64,000 nt of DNA from Tenrec ecaudatus (taxonomy: Eukaryota; Chordata; Mammalia; Afrosoricida; Tenrecidae): the NCBI RefSeq assembly GCF_050624435.1, contig NC_134542.1, forward strand, positions 13,599,497-13,663,496, written 5' to 3'. The translations under genes were made by a program, and so were the position numbers. The notes beneath the pieces were generated by a model. It searched no databases. It was given only the letters and a program-made list of their open reading frames with translations, and had not been told where the DNA came from. Shown here in pieces: positions 9,991-22,050 of this stretch. Position 1 is the stretch's first letter, and each line of letters opens with the position of its first letter.

Positions 9991-10016
9991 GCCATCAGAT
10001 TAGAATGGAGATTTAA
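8994..10016 (+). other. 340-codon open frame, probably not a gene
   Basis: An uninterrupted plus-strand frame starts from ATG at 8994. The product would be rich in Pro, Ala, Arg and Ser, with recurring phrases of the type ARAAVP(S/T)AAP and PEPRSP that reflect the underlying DNA tandem array. There is no signal peptide, membrane segment or known domain. Overlapping minus-strand frames of 193, 152 and 134 codons exist in the same DNA. This indicates that stop codons are rare here because of high GC. I judge it non-coding unless expression or conservation shows otherwise. Confidence 0.2.
9270..9860. repeat. Degenerate GC-rich tandem array
   Basis: A motif of the form gagccnnagccgcggtccccanngcagctccagcc recurs with variation about every 35-60 bp. 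Clear units lie near 9300, 9355, 9420, 9460, 9490, 9540, 9600 and 9640, becoming vaguer to 9860. The units differ by substitutions and small indels, so the array is old or maintained without homogenisation. Confidence 0.7.
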
Positions 10017-10509
10017 AATTTAAACTAGCGAAGGAGCTTAGTTTTCCTTAAAGTCTTGCAGTGGGAAAAGGGAAGGGGACTGGTACCGTCTGTACTTTTT
10101 AAGAAAGGTACCATGTGCGGTACTGAAAGATTTATTTGTGCAATTGTCCTGCAGCAATTTTGTCCCAGAAAACTAGAAGAACGCTCTGATTTTTTAACCA
10201 GGTGCAAAATGCTGAAATCAAGACCATAAAAACCAATGTCACTGTGTAGAACATTGTCGTTTTACCAGGGAGAATAAATGTACTCGGGAGAATTAAGGGC
10301 TTTGATACTAATGAAGGGGGTCTTTAATTTGTGAAATTTCTTAATCTAAATACATTTGAGAAACATCAGAAACAGAGATGATGTTGCCGCTGTTCTCTTG
10401 CATGCTTTTCCCGAGAATGAAGCAAAAAGCAGGGTTTACGAATGCCCGAGTAACGTTGTCCTTCTAAGTCACTTCTGACCATTGTAAGCAGAATTTAGAA
10501 TAAAATAGT
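9991..10509. other. Unannotated sequence downstream of the island
   Basis: Composition returns to AT-rich. No repeat or gene is recognised. Confidence 0.4.
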
Positions 10510-10627
10510 TGGATCAGTGGTTCTGTGGATTAAGCTTTTGGCAGCTAACTGCAAGTGGGGGAGGGGGGTCAAAAATTACAGCCCCTTCAATGAAGAAATA
10601 TGAATCTCTGCTTCCGTAAAGATTTAG

Positions 10628-10628
<1 letters not shown>
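10510..10628 (+). repeat. AfroSINE fragment, diverged
   Basis: Head block ggttctgtggattaagc and gcagctaactgcaag, then tctgcttccgtaaagattta, which is the middle of the SINE. It ends at a TA microsatellite. Confidence 0.6.

Positions 10629-10661
<33 letters not shown>
10629..10661. repeat. (TA)n microsatellite
   Basis: About 33 bp of uninterrupted TA dinucleotides lies between two SINE fragments. Confidence 0.95.
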
Positions 10662-10663
<2 letters not shown>

Positions 10664-10671
10664 ATTTCCAG

Positions 10672-10800
10672 TGGGCTAAGTTTTCCGTCTACTGAGTGCA
10701 AGGTTGCTATTTCAAACCCACCAGCCTGCTTTCATAAAGATTCCAGATTCTGAAACCTCCTGTGCCCTATGGAGTCAGTGTGAATCACAGTTGTAGATTA
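10672..10800 (+). repeat. AfroSINE fragment, diverged
   Basis: Contains ggttgctatttcaaacccaccagcc and ctttcataaagattccag, then tatggagtcagtgtgaatc. It may be a second SINE or the continuation of the preceding copy after microsatellite expansion. Confidence 0.65.
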
Positions 10801-11404
10801 TCCAGGAAACGTGTGCTATCTGTCCTTGCTCATTCTTGAAGTCTGAACTCTTCAAATTCATGGCTGTTGCTTAAATGGGGAATATACCTCCCATTTGTGA
10901 TCAACTCACTTCCTATGTCGATATTACTCTGATTGCCCAGTTCTCTCTTTGTGGTACCCCTATCTGGGTGTATAATCAACTCTTTGGTCTAGTTTGCCTG
11001 CTCTTCCCACTGTCCATCCATTCAGCAAATATTCCCTGAATTCTCTATGCCAGGCACTGGTGGGATATAACTATATAGCTTGAATGACCCAGATCCCTGC
11101 TGTCTGGAGTGTGTCGTGTTTAAAGGAAGGAGTGAGAGTGACTGTCATTCATCATTTCATCAGTGGAAGAGTGTAAGGTGGTGTGATAAATTAGGAAGCG
11201 CTGAACTCATTCCTTTTATTTGTATTAGGATTATGCACTATGATCGGCTCGGCCCGTCTATTCTTGGTTGCCCTGAACATTTTCTCCATCCTTTAATAGA
11301 GCATATGGTATGTGTTTGATACTCAGTAGCTAATAGTGCTGAGTTTTAGAACTGTAAGAATTGTTTCATTACTAATCAGAATCAATGGCAGTGAGTGATT
11401 GCAG
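10801..11404. other. Unannotated sequence
   Basis: No recognisable feature. A 79-codon frame at 11080-11319 (plus) contains no known motif. Confidence 0.4.
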
Positions 11405-13137
11405 AAGTATGAACAACATCATTTATAAATACGTCTCACTCGACACAGTGTGGGAATTGCGCCCGATCTGACCCCACCACACCGAGGCAAAACACTAAGG
11501 GTGTGCAACAGAACAGAGAGGGGAGCAGAGCAAGGAAGTCCCAAGGGAGTACCAAAAATAGACTTTGAAGCCATAGTGTGACACCCCATCAGACTCAAAC
11601 GGAAAACACTCCTAAAGGCCAACAAACAGACCTTGAATAATTTACAGGCTTCTCTTTTTTGTGTGTGATAGGTTTTGTTGTTGTTGTTTTCTTTTGTTGC
11701 TTTGTTTTGTTCTGTCTTATTTTTGTGCATATTATTCTCTCTGCAGGTCTATCTAGATAAGATAGCCTGGATAAACAATCTGGAGGAGAAAACAATAGTA
11801 CCGATGGTTCTAGGGTTCATGGGAGAGGGGAATGTCGGGGGGGGGGGGGGAGGGGAGGAAGTGGTGTTAACAAACCCAGGGACAAGGGAACAACAAGTGA
11901 TCAAAAATCGGTGGTGAGGAGGGTATAAGAGGCCTGGTAGGGCATGATCAAGGCTAATGTAACGTTGAGGAATTACTGAAACCCAAATGAAGGCTGAGCA
12001 TGATAGTGGGACAAGAAGAAAGTAAATGGAAATAGAGAAAAGAACTAGGAGGCAAAGGGCATTTATAGAGGTCTACATACAGGCATGCACATATGTAAAT
12101 ATTTTATATAGGATGATGGGGAAATGGATATATGTGCATATATTTATAGGTTTAGTTTTAAGGTAGCAGATGGACATTGGGCCTCCACTCAAGTACTCCC
12201 TCAATACAAGAACATTTTGTTCTATTAAATTGGCATTCCATGATGCTTACCTTCCCAACACAATTGCTGAAGACAAATGGGTATATAAGCAAATGTGGTG
12301 AAGAAAGCTAATGGTGCCCAGCTGTCAAAAGATATAGCATCTGGGTCTTAAAGGCTTAAAGGTAAACAAGCAGCCATCTAGTGCAGAAGCAACAAAGCCC
12401 ACATGGAAGCAGCACACCAGCCTGTGTGATCACCAGGTGTCAATGGGATCAGATATCAGGCATCAAAGAACAAAAAATCATATCATTGTGAATGAGTAGG
12501 AGTGCAGAGTGGGGACCCAAAGCCCATCTGTAGGCAACTGGACATCCCCTTACAGGAGGGTCGCTGGGAGGAGAGGAACCAGTCAGGGTGCAGTGTAGCA
12601 ACGGTGAAGCATAAAACTTTCCTCTAGTTCCTAAATGCTTCCCCTCCGCCCCCACTATCATGATCCCAATTCTACCTTTACAGTTCTGGCTAGACCAGAG
12701 GATGTACACTGGTACAGATAGGAACTGGAAACACACGGAATCCAGGACAGATGATCCCTTCAGGAACAGTGAGTGGTGAGGGTGGCGATACTGGGAGGGT
12801 GGAAGGAAGAAGGGGTTGAAAGGGGGAACTGATTACAAGGATCTACATATAACCCCCTCCCTGGGGGATGGACGACAAAAAGTGGGTAAAGGGAGACGTC
12901 AGATAGTGTAAGACATGAAAAAATAAATTTATAAATTATCAAGGGTTCATGTGGTGGGGTGGGGAGGGAGGGGGAAAATGAGAAGCTGATACCAAGGGCT
13001 CAAATAGAAAGCAAATGTTCTGAGAATGAAGATGGCAACAAATGTACAAATGTGCTTGACATAATGGATGGATGTATGGATTGTGATAAGAGTTGTATGA
13101 GCCCCTTATACAATTATTTTTTAAAATATATCTCATT
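11405..13137 (+). mobile_element. LINE 3'-end copy (tenrec L1-like 3' UTR), long
   Basis: About 1.7 kb is collinear with 51700-53352. Shorter copies in the window all share its 3' end (gtgataagagttgta-gagcccc followed by an A-rich tail near 13115-13137). Nested 5' truncation with a common 3' end is the hallmark of LINE retrotransposition. A T-rich tract (11655-11720) is followed by a poly(G) run (11837-11850), which fits the G-rich tract of L1 3' UTRs. No ORF2 sequence was recognised upstream. Confidence 0.75.
11837..11850. repeat. Poly(G) run
   Basis: Fourteen consecutive G residues lie inside the LINE 3' UTR. The matching copy at 52090-52110 also has long G runs. Such runs can form quadruplexes and are prone to length error. 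Confidence 0.95.
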
Positions 13138-13406
13138 AACATGAATTATTTTCAGTATGTTGATTCTCTTACTCTCATTTTCCACTTAACAATTTATACG
13201 GTTTTGTTTTGTGGCAGTATTGCAATCTCCTCAATATCCCTATTTCCTCTACTCCTTCCCTGCCCCCTTCCCTGTTTCAATCGCTCCTTCTTCCTCATCC
13301 TGCCTTCTCCACTTTGTTTGAAGACAAGAATAACTGAGGGGGAGCTTCTGATCTACTATGGTTGACTGTTGTTATTGTTTACTTGATAGGCCTGTCAATT
13401 TTGACT

Positions 13407-13577
13407 AGGAGCCCTGGTGGTACAGTGGGTTAGATGTTGGTCTGCTAACCACAAGGTTAGCCGTTCAACCCTCCCTGTTGCTGCGTGGGAGAAAGATGAG
13501 GCTCTTGGCCCTCAGAAGCCCAAAGGATCGGTTCTTTGTCTTATGTCTTAATGGATGGCAATGAGTTTGACCTTGTG
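13407..13577 (+). repeat. AfroSINE
   Basis: A well preserved head (gagccctggtggtacagtgggtta, gctaaccacaaggtta) is followed by the gtgggagaaagatgaggct block and ggcaatgagttt near the 3' end. Confidence 0.92.
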
Positions 13578-13793
13578 TTTTTAATTGTTTCACTAAAAGG
13601 CGATCTCCAGGGGGAAGTTTATTGCAGTCTGAGAGACAATGTCTCCACCAATCTCTATCAGAACGGTTAAGTCTGGTCTTTCTTTTACTAATGATTTTTA
13701 CATTTTGTTTTACATTGTTCTCACACTCTGCTGGGACATGGTATTGTGATGTATATGAAACAGTCAGTAATGGCCCCCAGGAACCATCTAGTT

Positions 13794-13953
13794 CAGGGGT
13801 TCTCAACCTGTAGGTTGCGACCCTTTGGGTGTTGTCCGACGCTTTCGCAGGGGTCGCCTGATTCATCACAGTAGCAACATTACAGTGATGAAGTAGCAAC
13901 GAAAATAATTTTATGGCTGGGGGTCAACACAACATGAGGACCTGTATGAAAGG
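13794..13953. mobile_element. SPIN-like hAT MITE, copy 2, right end lost
   Basis: Left terminus caggggttctcaacc with the typical gttgcgaccctttggg block. Flanking 8-mers atctagtt (13786-13793) and gtctagtt (13954-13961) form a near-perfect target duplication. The right terminal inverted repeat is absent or eroded. Confidence 0.8.
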
Positions 13954-14142
13954 GTCTAGTTCTTGTGCTTCAGCATCGTGGAGGCTGTGGTCAATTTGTC
14001 CTTTTAGTGGATAAATATTTAAGTTATACTTTCTTAATTTCCTTCCTTATCATTAAAGATAAATGTTCCAGGAAGGATATTTTACTTACTTAGTCATCCT
14101 TGGGAGTTTGAGTATTTATAGATCTTCTTATTCCTTTATTCT

Positions 14143-14760
14143 TTTAAAAAAAATATTAATTGGGGGTTAATATCATTCCATAGTTAAATCACATCAAGCA
14201 GAGTTTTACAATTGCTCCCACATGTTTCCAAACATTATTTTCCTTCATGGACTCCCTGACATCGTCTCCACCCCCACCCCCCCACCCCACTGCACTCCAC
14301 CCCCATCCCCTCGCCCCACTGCACCCAACCCCAAACCCTATTCTACTTGCTGTCCCTACATGTGTATCAATGCTGGGGTTCATATAAGGAAACACAGAAA
14401 AATATAACACAACTTCAAGAAGGTGACACCTATAAGATACACCCTAATATGAACAAACACAAACAAGCCACAAATACAGAAATGTTGACAACCTGATCAG
14501 GTCACATACATCAGAGCGGGGGAATCATCTGAGAAAGTCTTAGTTGTTCAAGTCAGATTCATGTATTTGATCCTCTCTACTCATCTCTCCCAAGTTCTCT
14601 GTTGAGTGGCCACTTCCCTCCCATCCCTCAATTGTGGATACAGGGAGGCTTATTTCCGAAGTCGTTCTGCAAATGAACTTTGGGCTCCCGCTGTCATTCA
14701 TAGCCCACTTGGTTAGCAGCCTTCACAATATAACAACTGTCTGCATGGGTGTATCGTCAG
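14143..14760 (-). mobile_element. Older LINE 3'-end copy, antisense
   Basis: Shares the aaatcacatcaag-agagtttacaat block with 33522-34083 and the complement of 43612-44285. A C-rich simple tract (14267-14335) corresponds to a G-rich tract in the element's sense strand, typical of L1 3' UTRs. Confidence 0.55.
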
Positions 14761-14870
14761 AAGTAGTAAATACATAATATTCCATAAAGAAAAATACTGT
14801 ATGGGAAGATGAGTGTGTGTGTATGTATTTTATATATTCAAGTATAAGCCAACCTGAATATCAGTGTGTA

Positions 14871-14873
<3 letters not shown>

Positions 14874-14906
<33 letters not shown>
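14874..14906. repeat. (TG)n microsatellite
   Basis: Uninterrupted TG dinucleotides, preceded by imperfect TG-rich sequence from 14812. Confidence 0.95.
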
Positions 14907-14907
<1 letters not shown>

Positions 14908-15002
14908 GCTTCTAATAGTTTGTGGAGATTTCTTATTATTGTTTAACTCCCCATTTCCACAAACATTTTGAAGCTTTCTTATACATACGGAACACCCCCC
15001 AC

Positions 15003-15023
15003 CCACACACACACACACACACA
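15003..15023. repeat. (CA)n microsatellite
   Basis: About ten CA units follow a short C run. Confidence 0.9.
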
Positions 15024-15031
15024 AATAATAT

Positions 15032-15213
15032 TTTAACCTACTGCCATCGAGGTGATTCCAACTCATAATGACCCCATAGTAACTTTCCAAGCCGGTAAAG
15101 CTTTACTGTAGTGGATAGCTTCATCGTTCTCCCTCAGCGCAGTTGGTGGATATGAACCACTGAATTTGCAGTTAGTAACCAATGCCAAAATCACAGGGCC
15201 ACCAAGGCTCCTT
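15032..15213 (-). repeat. AfroSINE, antisense
   Basis: Antisense order: ctgccatcgaggtgattccaact, gaccccatagtaa, gtggatagcttcatc, ggatatgaaccactga, then ccaccaaggctcc at the SINE head. Confidence 0.88.
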
Positions 15214-15529
15214 CCTATGTCCATACACATATGGAATTTTACATATAACATTTGTATGAATAGCTGCTGTCACTTAAGGGCAATTATAGTTTACCTAAAA
15301 TTTGTAAGTATTCTCTTCGGATCATGTTTCCCAAAATGTGTAAACAGTATGAAAACATGTTCTAGAAATATTTTGCTTGCAATACAAAATAGAGTGCTTA
15401 GCGTACTTACAGGATACTTTATATTTCTCTAAGCCTGCTGCAGATAGAGCCCATTTAATGACATCAGCATCACTTTAGTGTTTTGAACACGTATTCTAAT
15501 TATGCCGTTCACACTTGATGGTCAATGTG

Positions 15530-16560
15530 CATTTTACAAGGGTGAACCAAAAAGGCTTGCTATAAAATCATAGAAATCTTCATTAAATAAAAATAAGGTA
15601 TCAAAATGTAAAGCTATTATTTCTCACCAAACTTTCCATCAAGGTCTGTACATGTCTGAACTTGGTGTTTCCATGTCTCTAATCCTTCTATAAACACCGC
15701 TGTGCCCTGTGACTTAGGCCCCATCCAAAAGGTAGTTTTAGCATCAGAGAGGAGCAGAAGTCATGATCGTTTGGAATCTCCTTGGAGTTTGGGGATAAAA
15801 AGGAGTGTGAAAGTGCAAGACCCAGGCTACAGGATCGTGAGGGAAAAGATTTGTGGTCAGTCCTTCTTTCCCACCCTTGAAGAAGAAGCAGGTGAATTGT
15901 TGCAATGGAGGAGGCTGGGGATTTTGGAGTGGGGAAGGTCAGGATTTCGTGTTGCAAATTTTTTGGCCTTTTTCTCACCAATTCAGGTTTTGGGGGTTTG
16001 GGGTTTTTTTTGTTTCCTTAAAACTTCATAATAAGCTCTGTGACTTCCTATCTCCTTTATGAGAAATTAAAGATTAGTCCTTTGGAATTCCCACCACCCC
16101 ACCCCAGAAAACAACCCAAAAAGCACTCATAATAACCTTCTGAGCTGCACTTCACTGCCTTGAACTTAACTGGCCCCACAGATCCCCTGTGGAAACCACT
16201 GTTGTAATTGGATCTGCTTTCTGCATCGTATGGGTAAACCAAGACTCCTCCCCAGTTATGATTTGTTCCATCAGATTGCCTTCATTCGATTCAGTCTTAC
16301 AAAACAGACTGATGAAGAGTTCAGCTATTGACCTAGCTGATCTTCCTGCGATGCTTCTGGTACACATTGATTGAATGGTTTGCTGAGGCCAAGAAGTTTG
16401 CTTAAAATTGCAATTGCCCAACTTCAAGTAGGTTTCAGTCTACAGTCTTCTTCCACCATGGTCCGCACTTCAAACTCCATTTCCTTATTCGGCCAGGTTG
16501 ACAGTTAACCCTTTCTTTTCTGGTTCATCTTTGGAGTTTTGTCAACCTTCCTTATAACAC
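15530..16560 (-). pseudogene. mariner transposase relic 1
   Basis: Read on the minus strand, 16427-16152 encodes about 90 residues that include an IITGEESWFTH-type motif. This corresponds to the mariner ITGDE(T/S)W block around the second catalytic aspartate of the D,D34D triad, here with Glu at that position. An upstream piece (16490-16440) resembles the N-terminal EVRTMVEED stretch. The far end near 15538 (gggtgaaccaaaaagg) looks like a mariner terminal repeat. Stops and frameshifts break the gene. The C-terminal catalytic motif could not be located. Confidence 0.65.
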
Positions 16561-16886
16561 ATCATCTACTTGTAACAACTGATGCTTTATGTGGGGCGGC
16601 ATTTCCATAAACCTGTTTCAATGCTTCAGTGATTTTGACCATGTCCATTTGAGTTTTGTTAACCTTTTTATATTAACTCAAACCTCAAAAGTGTTTCTAA
16701 CACCACCACCAAAGCACAAAAAGTATCTTTTATTTGAAAGCACCCTAAATGAGCCTCAGACAAGTGTATTACCCAACAAACTTATCTGAAGCTCTCCACT
16801 GATCACAGAGACAGATTTATACATATTTTGCTTGTAATAAAACCATGTATTATGAATGGATAACCTAGTTTAGCGAAATGTTTTGA
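16561..16886. other. Unannotated AT-rich sequence
   Basis: Lies between the mariner relic and the next LTR. No feature recognised. Confidence 0.35.
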
Positions 16887-16891
16887 CTTGT

Positions 16892-17392
16892 TGTGTGGGG
16901 TCGGGTTGACTACTGAAACAAATCCAGAGACACTCCTATCTGTGTGAGAGAGAGCTTTATATCAAAGAGCAATTGTGTATTACGAAAACGACCTGGCCCA
17001 GTCCAGATCCAGTCCACAAGTTCAGCATTAGTCCATAAAGCCAATACTAGTCTGTAAGTCCTTCTTCAGACTCACACAGTCACATGCAATGATGCAAAAT
17101 GCAGGAAGATCACAGTCCGGTGGGTGCAAAGTCTTGTAGATCCAATGGCGGTGGAAGCATCTCAGCACTGACTCGGGTCTCCACGTGGCTCCTCCAGCTC
17201 TGTGAGTGTGGCTCTTCAACAGCAAGGTGAAGTAGAAAGGGAATGTGTCCCTCCTCCAGGGAGGAAGAGAGGAATTTCCCAGAATCCTCATGAAAAGACC
17301 ATGCCCACAAGGAGGCATCTGATTGGCAGGCTAAAGTCCACCCCTTCACTCTTAGTCCTTTCAAGTGGACACAAGATTATGTAACTATCACA
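16892..17392 (-). mobile_element. Solo LTR, MaLR-like tenrec family, copy 3
   Basis: Antisense copy with the same block order as 5352-5855. The flanking pentamers cttgt (16887-16891) and cttac (17393-17397) agree in three of five positions, so the target duplication has mutated. Confidence 0.78.
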
Positions 17393-17561
17393 CTTACCCG
17401 CATAAGTAGAACTTTTCATAGGCTTTCCAGAGAAATTGATTCTTTTAAGATGGAAAACAATAAGGATCTTGCTGCATTTAGAAGCTGTTGACACAGTGAA
17501 AAATCACTCCAGTTTATAAGCTTTCCTGTAGAGCATAAAATGTACTTTACCCAGCACAAAG

Positions 17562-17985
17562 TCTTTCTTGTGGAACTAGTTCTTCCTGATGATGTGTGCA
17601 AAGGATGTTAGAGGAAGCCTTGCCATCCTCCCTCCTCAGGAGCATTTTGACTGTACTTCCTCTAAGACCAATGTGTTCATTCATCAGACAGTCTATCATA
17701 TATCAATATTGCCAACACCATAATATAATGTTATCAGGTATTATGTCATTCTGATTCATTGCCCGGGTTTCACATATATATGAAGTGATTTAGCATATCC
17801 CAGCTATGGTCAGGTTTGCTCAGCTCTCAAAGTGACAGATTTGCTTTTTTAACAGTTTCAAGGGTTTACAGCAGATTTGCATATTGCAACTTGTTTGGTG
17901 TCTTGACTGCTGCGTCCTTGGGTGCTGATTATGGACCCAAGTAAAATAAAATGCTTGATCTGTTTTTAATTATTGCTTGTGATTT
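17562..17985 (-). mobile_element. RTE1-type LINE fragment (reverse transcriptase 3' part)
   Basis: On the plus strand this reads as the complement of the afrotherian RTE1 coding tail: gcctt-gccatcctcc-tcctcaggagcattttgac, tcttgactgctgcgtcc and accc-aagtaaaat. Stops in all frames show it is dead. Confidence 0.75.
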
Positions 17986-18002
17986 GAGTTGATTAAAGTC
18001 TC

Positions 18003-18193
18003 TTGGAGTAAATTATCAATGCTCTTTTCTGCTAACTGAAAGGTGAGAAGTTCGAGCCTACCCAGAGTTGCCTTAGAAGAGTGACCTGGGGATCCACTTC
18101 TGTAAAACATGATACTGAAAATTCTGTGTAGTTCAGCACCACACTGACACATATGGAGTTGCATTGATTAGGCATTTACTCAACAGCAACTGG
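18003..18193 (+). repeat. AfroSINE, diverged
   Basis: Contains ctgctaactgaaaggtgagaagttcgagcct in the tRNA-like region, ccacttctgtaaaacatgat in the middle and tgacacatatggagttgc near the 3' end. An old copy. Confidence 0.7.
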
Positions 18194-18274
18194 TATCCAG
18201 GTGATCAGATATTTTGGATTAATAATTCCCCTATACTTAGATGTGAAGAGGTCATCAAGAATGGTCATCTCCAC

Positions 18275-18684
18275 ATGGAATCCAGGACAGAGAAACCTTC
18301 AGGAACAGTAATGGGAATAGCGATTGCATGAGGGGAAGGGGAAGGTGTGTGGGGGGAAGGGTAAAGGGGAGCCAATTGCGATAAACAATGTATAAACCCA
18401 ACCCCACCCCTGCGTGGGATGAACAACAGAAAAGTGGGCAAAGGGAGACAGCAGACAGTGTAAGACATAAAAGAATAATAATTTTAAATTTATCAAGGTT
18501 TCATGAAGGGCGGGAGGATGGCAGAGGGAGGGAAAAAGGAGGAGCTGATACCAAAGGCTCAAGTAGAAAGAAAATGCTTTGAAAATGATGATGGCAACAT
18601 GTGCATACATGTGATTGATATAACTGATAAATGAATTGTTATAAGAGCTGTAAGAGCCAAAAAATGATTTAAAAAATAAAAGCA
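18275..18684 (+). mobile_element. LINE 3'-end copy, 5'-truncated
   Basis: Matches 12735-13137, starting at atggaatccaggacag and ending with gagctgtaagagcc and an A-rich tail. Length is about 410 bp. Confidence 0.85.
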
Positions 18685-19087
18685 TGGACATCACCAGGGC
18701 ATGTATGTTTTTCCAAGTTGACGGTCTTGTTCCCTTATCTATATGGATCCAGGTCTCCGTTCAAGTGCTGCATTCTCCGAGAGATCCTCCTTGACCACAT
18801 TATTTCAAGAGCCTCCCATCCTCTCCCTGCCATTGCCGCACCTCCCTCCATCCCCTCCTTGCTCAGCCTTTTCTTTCTTTCTATGATGGGTTGCTCCCTA
18901 ACTTTTTTAACACTGTGTTTCTTATTGTCTCCCTTCCACATGGAATATGTAATCTAGGCAAGCAAAAAAATCCACCTGGTTCCCTATCATATCCTTACCT
19001 TTTGGTACATCGTGGTTGGCACTCAATTAATATTTATAAAACAACAAATATATATGCATCTATAAGTAAAATTATATATATACATAT

Positions 19088-19325
19088 AAAACCCTGTGCC
19101 ATCAAGTCAATACTTCCTCATAGTGACCACCCCCTGTGAATGTCCGAGATTCACTCTATGGGCATATAAAGCCTCGTCTTTCTCCTGAGGAGCTGGTGGT
19201 GGTTTTGAACTGTGGACCATGCAGGTAGCAGCCCACCTTGTAACCACCACACCACCAGGGCTTATACATATACTGACATTATCGTTAGCAGCCCAGCATG
19301 TAACCAGTATGCCATCAGGGCTCCT
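19088..19325 (-). repeat. AfroSINE, antisense, with duplicated head
   Basis: One near-complete antisense copy occupies 19088-19262 and ends at the head caccaccagggct. A second short piece (19285-19323: gttagcagcccagcatgtaacc, gccatcagggctcc) repeats only the head region. Confidence 0.85.
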
Positions 19326-20740
19326 GCTATCAGCTCAGGAACAGTTAAATCACTACAAAGCTCTTCAGTTACGAAGCAAGATGATGAAGAAAATATGATT
19401 GCCGCAGAGTCTTGTACCATCAAGAGTTCCAGCCAAAGACCCTTTTCCTGAACATGATGTTGATTGCAGGTGATGCATATGATGCCTCAAGTTAACCTGC
19501 AGGTAAAAAGTATGATGATTCCTGAAATATCCCCCTGGATAACAAAAGTCTTAACTAATGGAAGGCACAAAGCCAAACATCATATTAGGCCAATATAATT
19601 TCCATCTCACTTATGTCCATTTAGGGGACTCAAAAGAAAACCCTTTTGAGGTGGAATAGCACTCTCAAATAAATAGGAAAAATACACCTTAATTTATTTA
19701 TTAAGTATCATGGTGTTGAGATAGGCATTGGTTATAGAAGCTTTAGCAAGAGCTAAACCCTAGGCTCAAAACACTCTTGATTGACAAAGAGGCACCAATA
19801 AATGGACCATTGTAATACTGAGCATCATAGAGAACCTAAGTGACTTCAGGAACTGACCACAGGATTCCTCTTGGAGAAGGAACTCCCCTTATTTAGACTG
19901 AGACTTACAGGGGTGTTTTTTGTGGGGGGTGTATTTTTTTAAGACTCTTTAGCCATAAGCCAAAAGAGATAGAATTAAAGAGATAGCTGACTATTCTGCA
20001 AGATACATGAATTGATAGTCAAGGAATTGGGAACAATCTGAGAATTGGATATATTTGATAAGACCTTTGAGATTGAGGCTGAGGGTCTTTATGAGGAAAT
20101 ATAGCCAGTGGCGCCTGCAGTGTAGACCCAAAGGCTCCTTCATAACCAGGCTGGCTTATCTTGAGTGTGACCTGGTCTTCTCTCTGTGCTGAGACATGGT
20201 CTTCTCTCTCCCACGCCCTTCACACTCCTTGTTAGACTGGGTCTCTTTATCAGGAAACTTCCACACCACTGTCTTTTGTAAGCGGACGGAGAACAATCTA
20301 CCACAAAGGACTTGGATTTCCTGATCTGTTTGTCACAGCGCAGAGAAAGTAGAACAACCATTGGCGGACTTCAAATCAAGGGGGAGGCCTAAGTAACAGG
20401 TCTGCAGGAATCCTCATCAATATTGGCAAGAGCGTCGGACTTCCCACAGGAGGTGCGAGAGGAGGGCTGATGGGGGTTAATCCATTTCCAGAAGTCATGA
20501 TGAAAAATTGTATTTCACTTGTGCAGTTGAAAAGGTCAAGCAGATTCCCACAGGCAATGGAACACGGGAAGAACATCTCGGGCCAACGAGGAAAATACAT
20601 GAAACTAGGAGCCATTGGGACTCTGGGGGTAAGCAGTGGTGGGCTCCAGCCCCACAGTCAAACAGGGTCTTCAGGGGAAGACAATGGCCCAATTATAGAA
20701 AAAAGGGGACAGAAAAGTGAAGCACAGGGGACTGATCTCC
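19326..20740. other. Unannotated sequence
   Basis: About 1.4 kb with no clearly recognised repeat. A minus-strand frame at 20376-20615 (79 codons, proline-rich C-terminus) and a plus-strand frame at 20470-20748 overlap, and neither shows a domain. The 3' part may be internal sequence of the LTR-like fragment that follows. Confidence 0.4.
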
Positions 20741-20744
20741 AATC

Positions 20745-21060
20745 TTAGGACAAGAGTCTCGTGTTTATTCAACAATAAGGTTTTAAATTAATGGGGCTTG
20801 CAAGCCTCTTGTTAGTACATACAGTAAAATGGGCAATGTGCTCATCTTGAATATCCTGAGCCCTCTGGGGAACACTCAAAGGAAGTGTCTGGCAAGGGAG
20901 AAACCAGTGGTGTCAACCGCTCCTTCAGAATAAAAGCCAAAGGCAGGGGGTATTCTTAGAGCTAGGGGCCCTTTAACTGCACGAGTGAGGAGCCAGGTGT
21001 GTCTGGAGGGGACCGCTTACCATTTGATAGAGCGTAGAGGAGAAGAACCGTCCTTTCTGA
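20745..21060 (-). repeat. Possible LTR fragment, antisense
   Basis: On the minus strand an AATAAA lies at about 20764-20769, upstream of cacgagactcttgtcc, a layout reminiscent of an LTR R/U5 border. The rest has the composition of a unique LTR. The family is not identified. Confidence 0.3.
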
Positions 21061-21430
21061 GGAGCAGGTGCATTTGGCGCATCTGTTATCTCAGGACTGC
21101 GGAAGTGTCCTTCAAACACTAGTGCTGGTTTTCCAAGCCCTGTGGCCACGAGGGTGGAAAGCAGGTCACTTCCACTTTCTTCCGGGTCCTCAGTTTCTCA
21201 CAATTAGTAGTGAGGTGAATGAAGATGCAGTAATGAGCCGACCTTCTATGGACGTCAAAGGACTGTGTGCTTTTATCTTGAAAGTTGTTGAAAAGTAAGA
21301 AGAAAGCATATCTTCTTTCAAATAGACAACTATATGGAGGATGGAAATAAGACCTGCTCATGCAGCCACTCGATCCCAATGGTCATGTGTTATCAAAGAA
21401 GGAAGAAGAAACCAAGGCAGAGAGATGCCC

Positions 21431-21901
21431 TGTGGCAGTTACATAATCTCTTGTCAACTTGAGCATAGGGGTGGAATCTAGCCTGTCAATCAGGCCTCTA
21501 TGTGGGCATGGACTTCTCCTGAGGATTCTGGGAACTCCTGTCTTCCTCCCTGCCATACATACCTCTTGACAAGCCACATGGAATTAAGCTGATGAAGTTG
21601 GGGGAGTCACATGAAGACCCACACCAGTACTGAGATGCTTCCACCACCACTGGATCCACAAGACTTTCCACCCACTGGCTTGTGATCTTCCTATATTCAG
21701 TGTCATTACATGTGCTGCGTGAGTCTGAAGAGGAATTTATAGACTGGCATCAGACATAAGGGCTAATATCGGACTTATGAACTTGATCTGGACTGGACTG
21801 GGATGTTTTCTTAATATACAATTACTCTTTGATATAAAGCTCTTTCTTATACATACATGAGTGTCCCTGGGCTTGTTTTTCTAGTTAACCAGACTAAAAC
21901 A
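21431..21901 (+). mobile_element. Solo LTR, MaLR-like tenrec family, copy 4
   Basis: A 471-bp copy running TGTGGCAG to ACTAAAACA, with a perfect 5-bp duplication (tgccc at 21426-21430 and 21902-21906). Compared with copy 1 it lacks about 50 bp of the middle. Confidence 0.85.
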
Positions 21902-22050
21902 TGCCCTTTGTATGTTTAAAAAAGTAAAATTATTTTCAGCTATAGAGCACTAATTAATATTATGCAAAAATGGCACCTATAAAACAAATATAATATACAG
22001 AGTAAAATAGACAGATGCCTCATAATTCTTTCTGGTACAGGGATTCTGTG

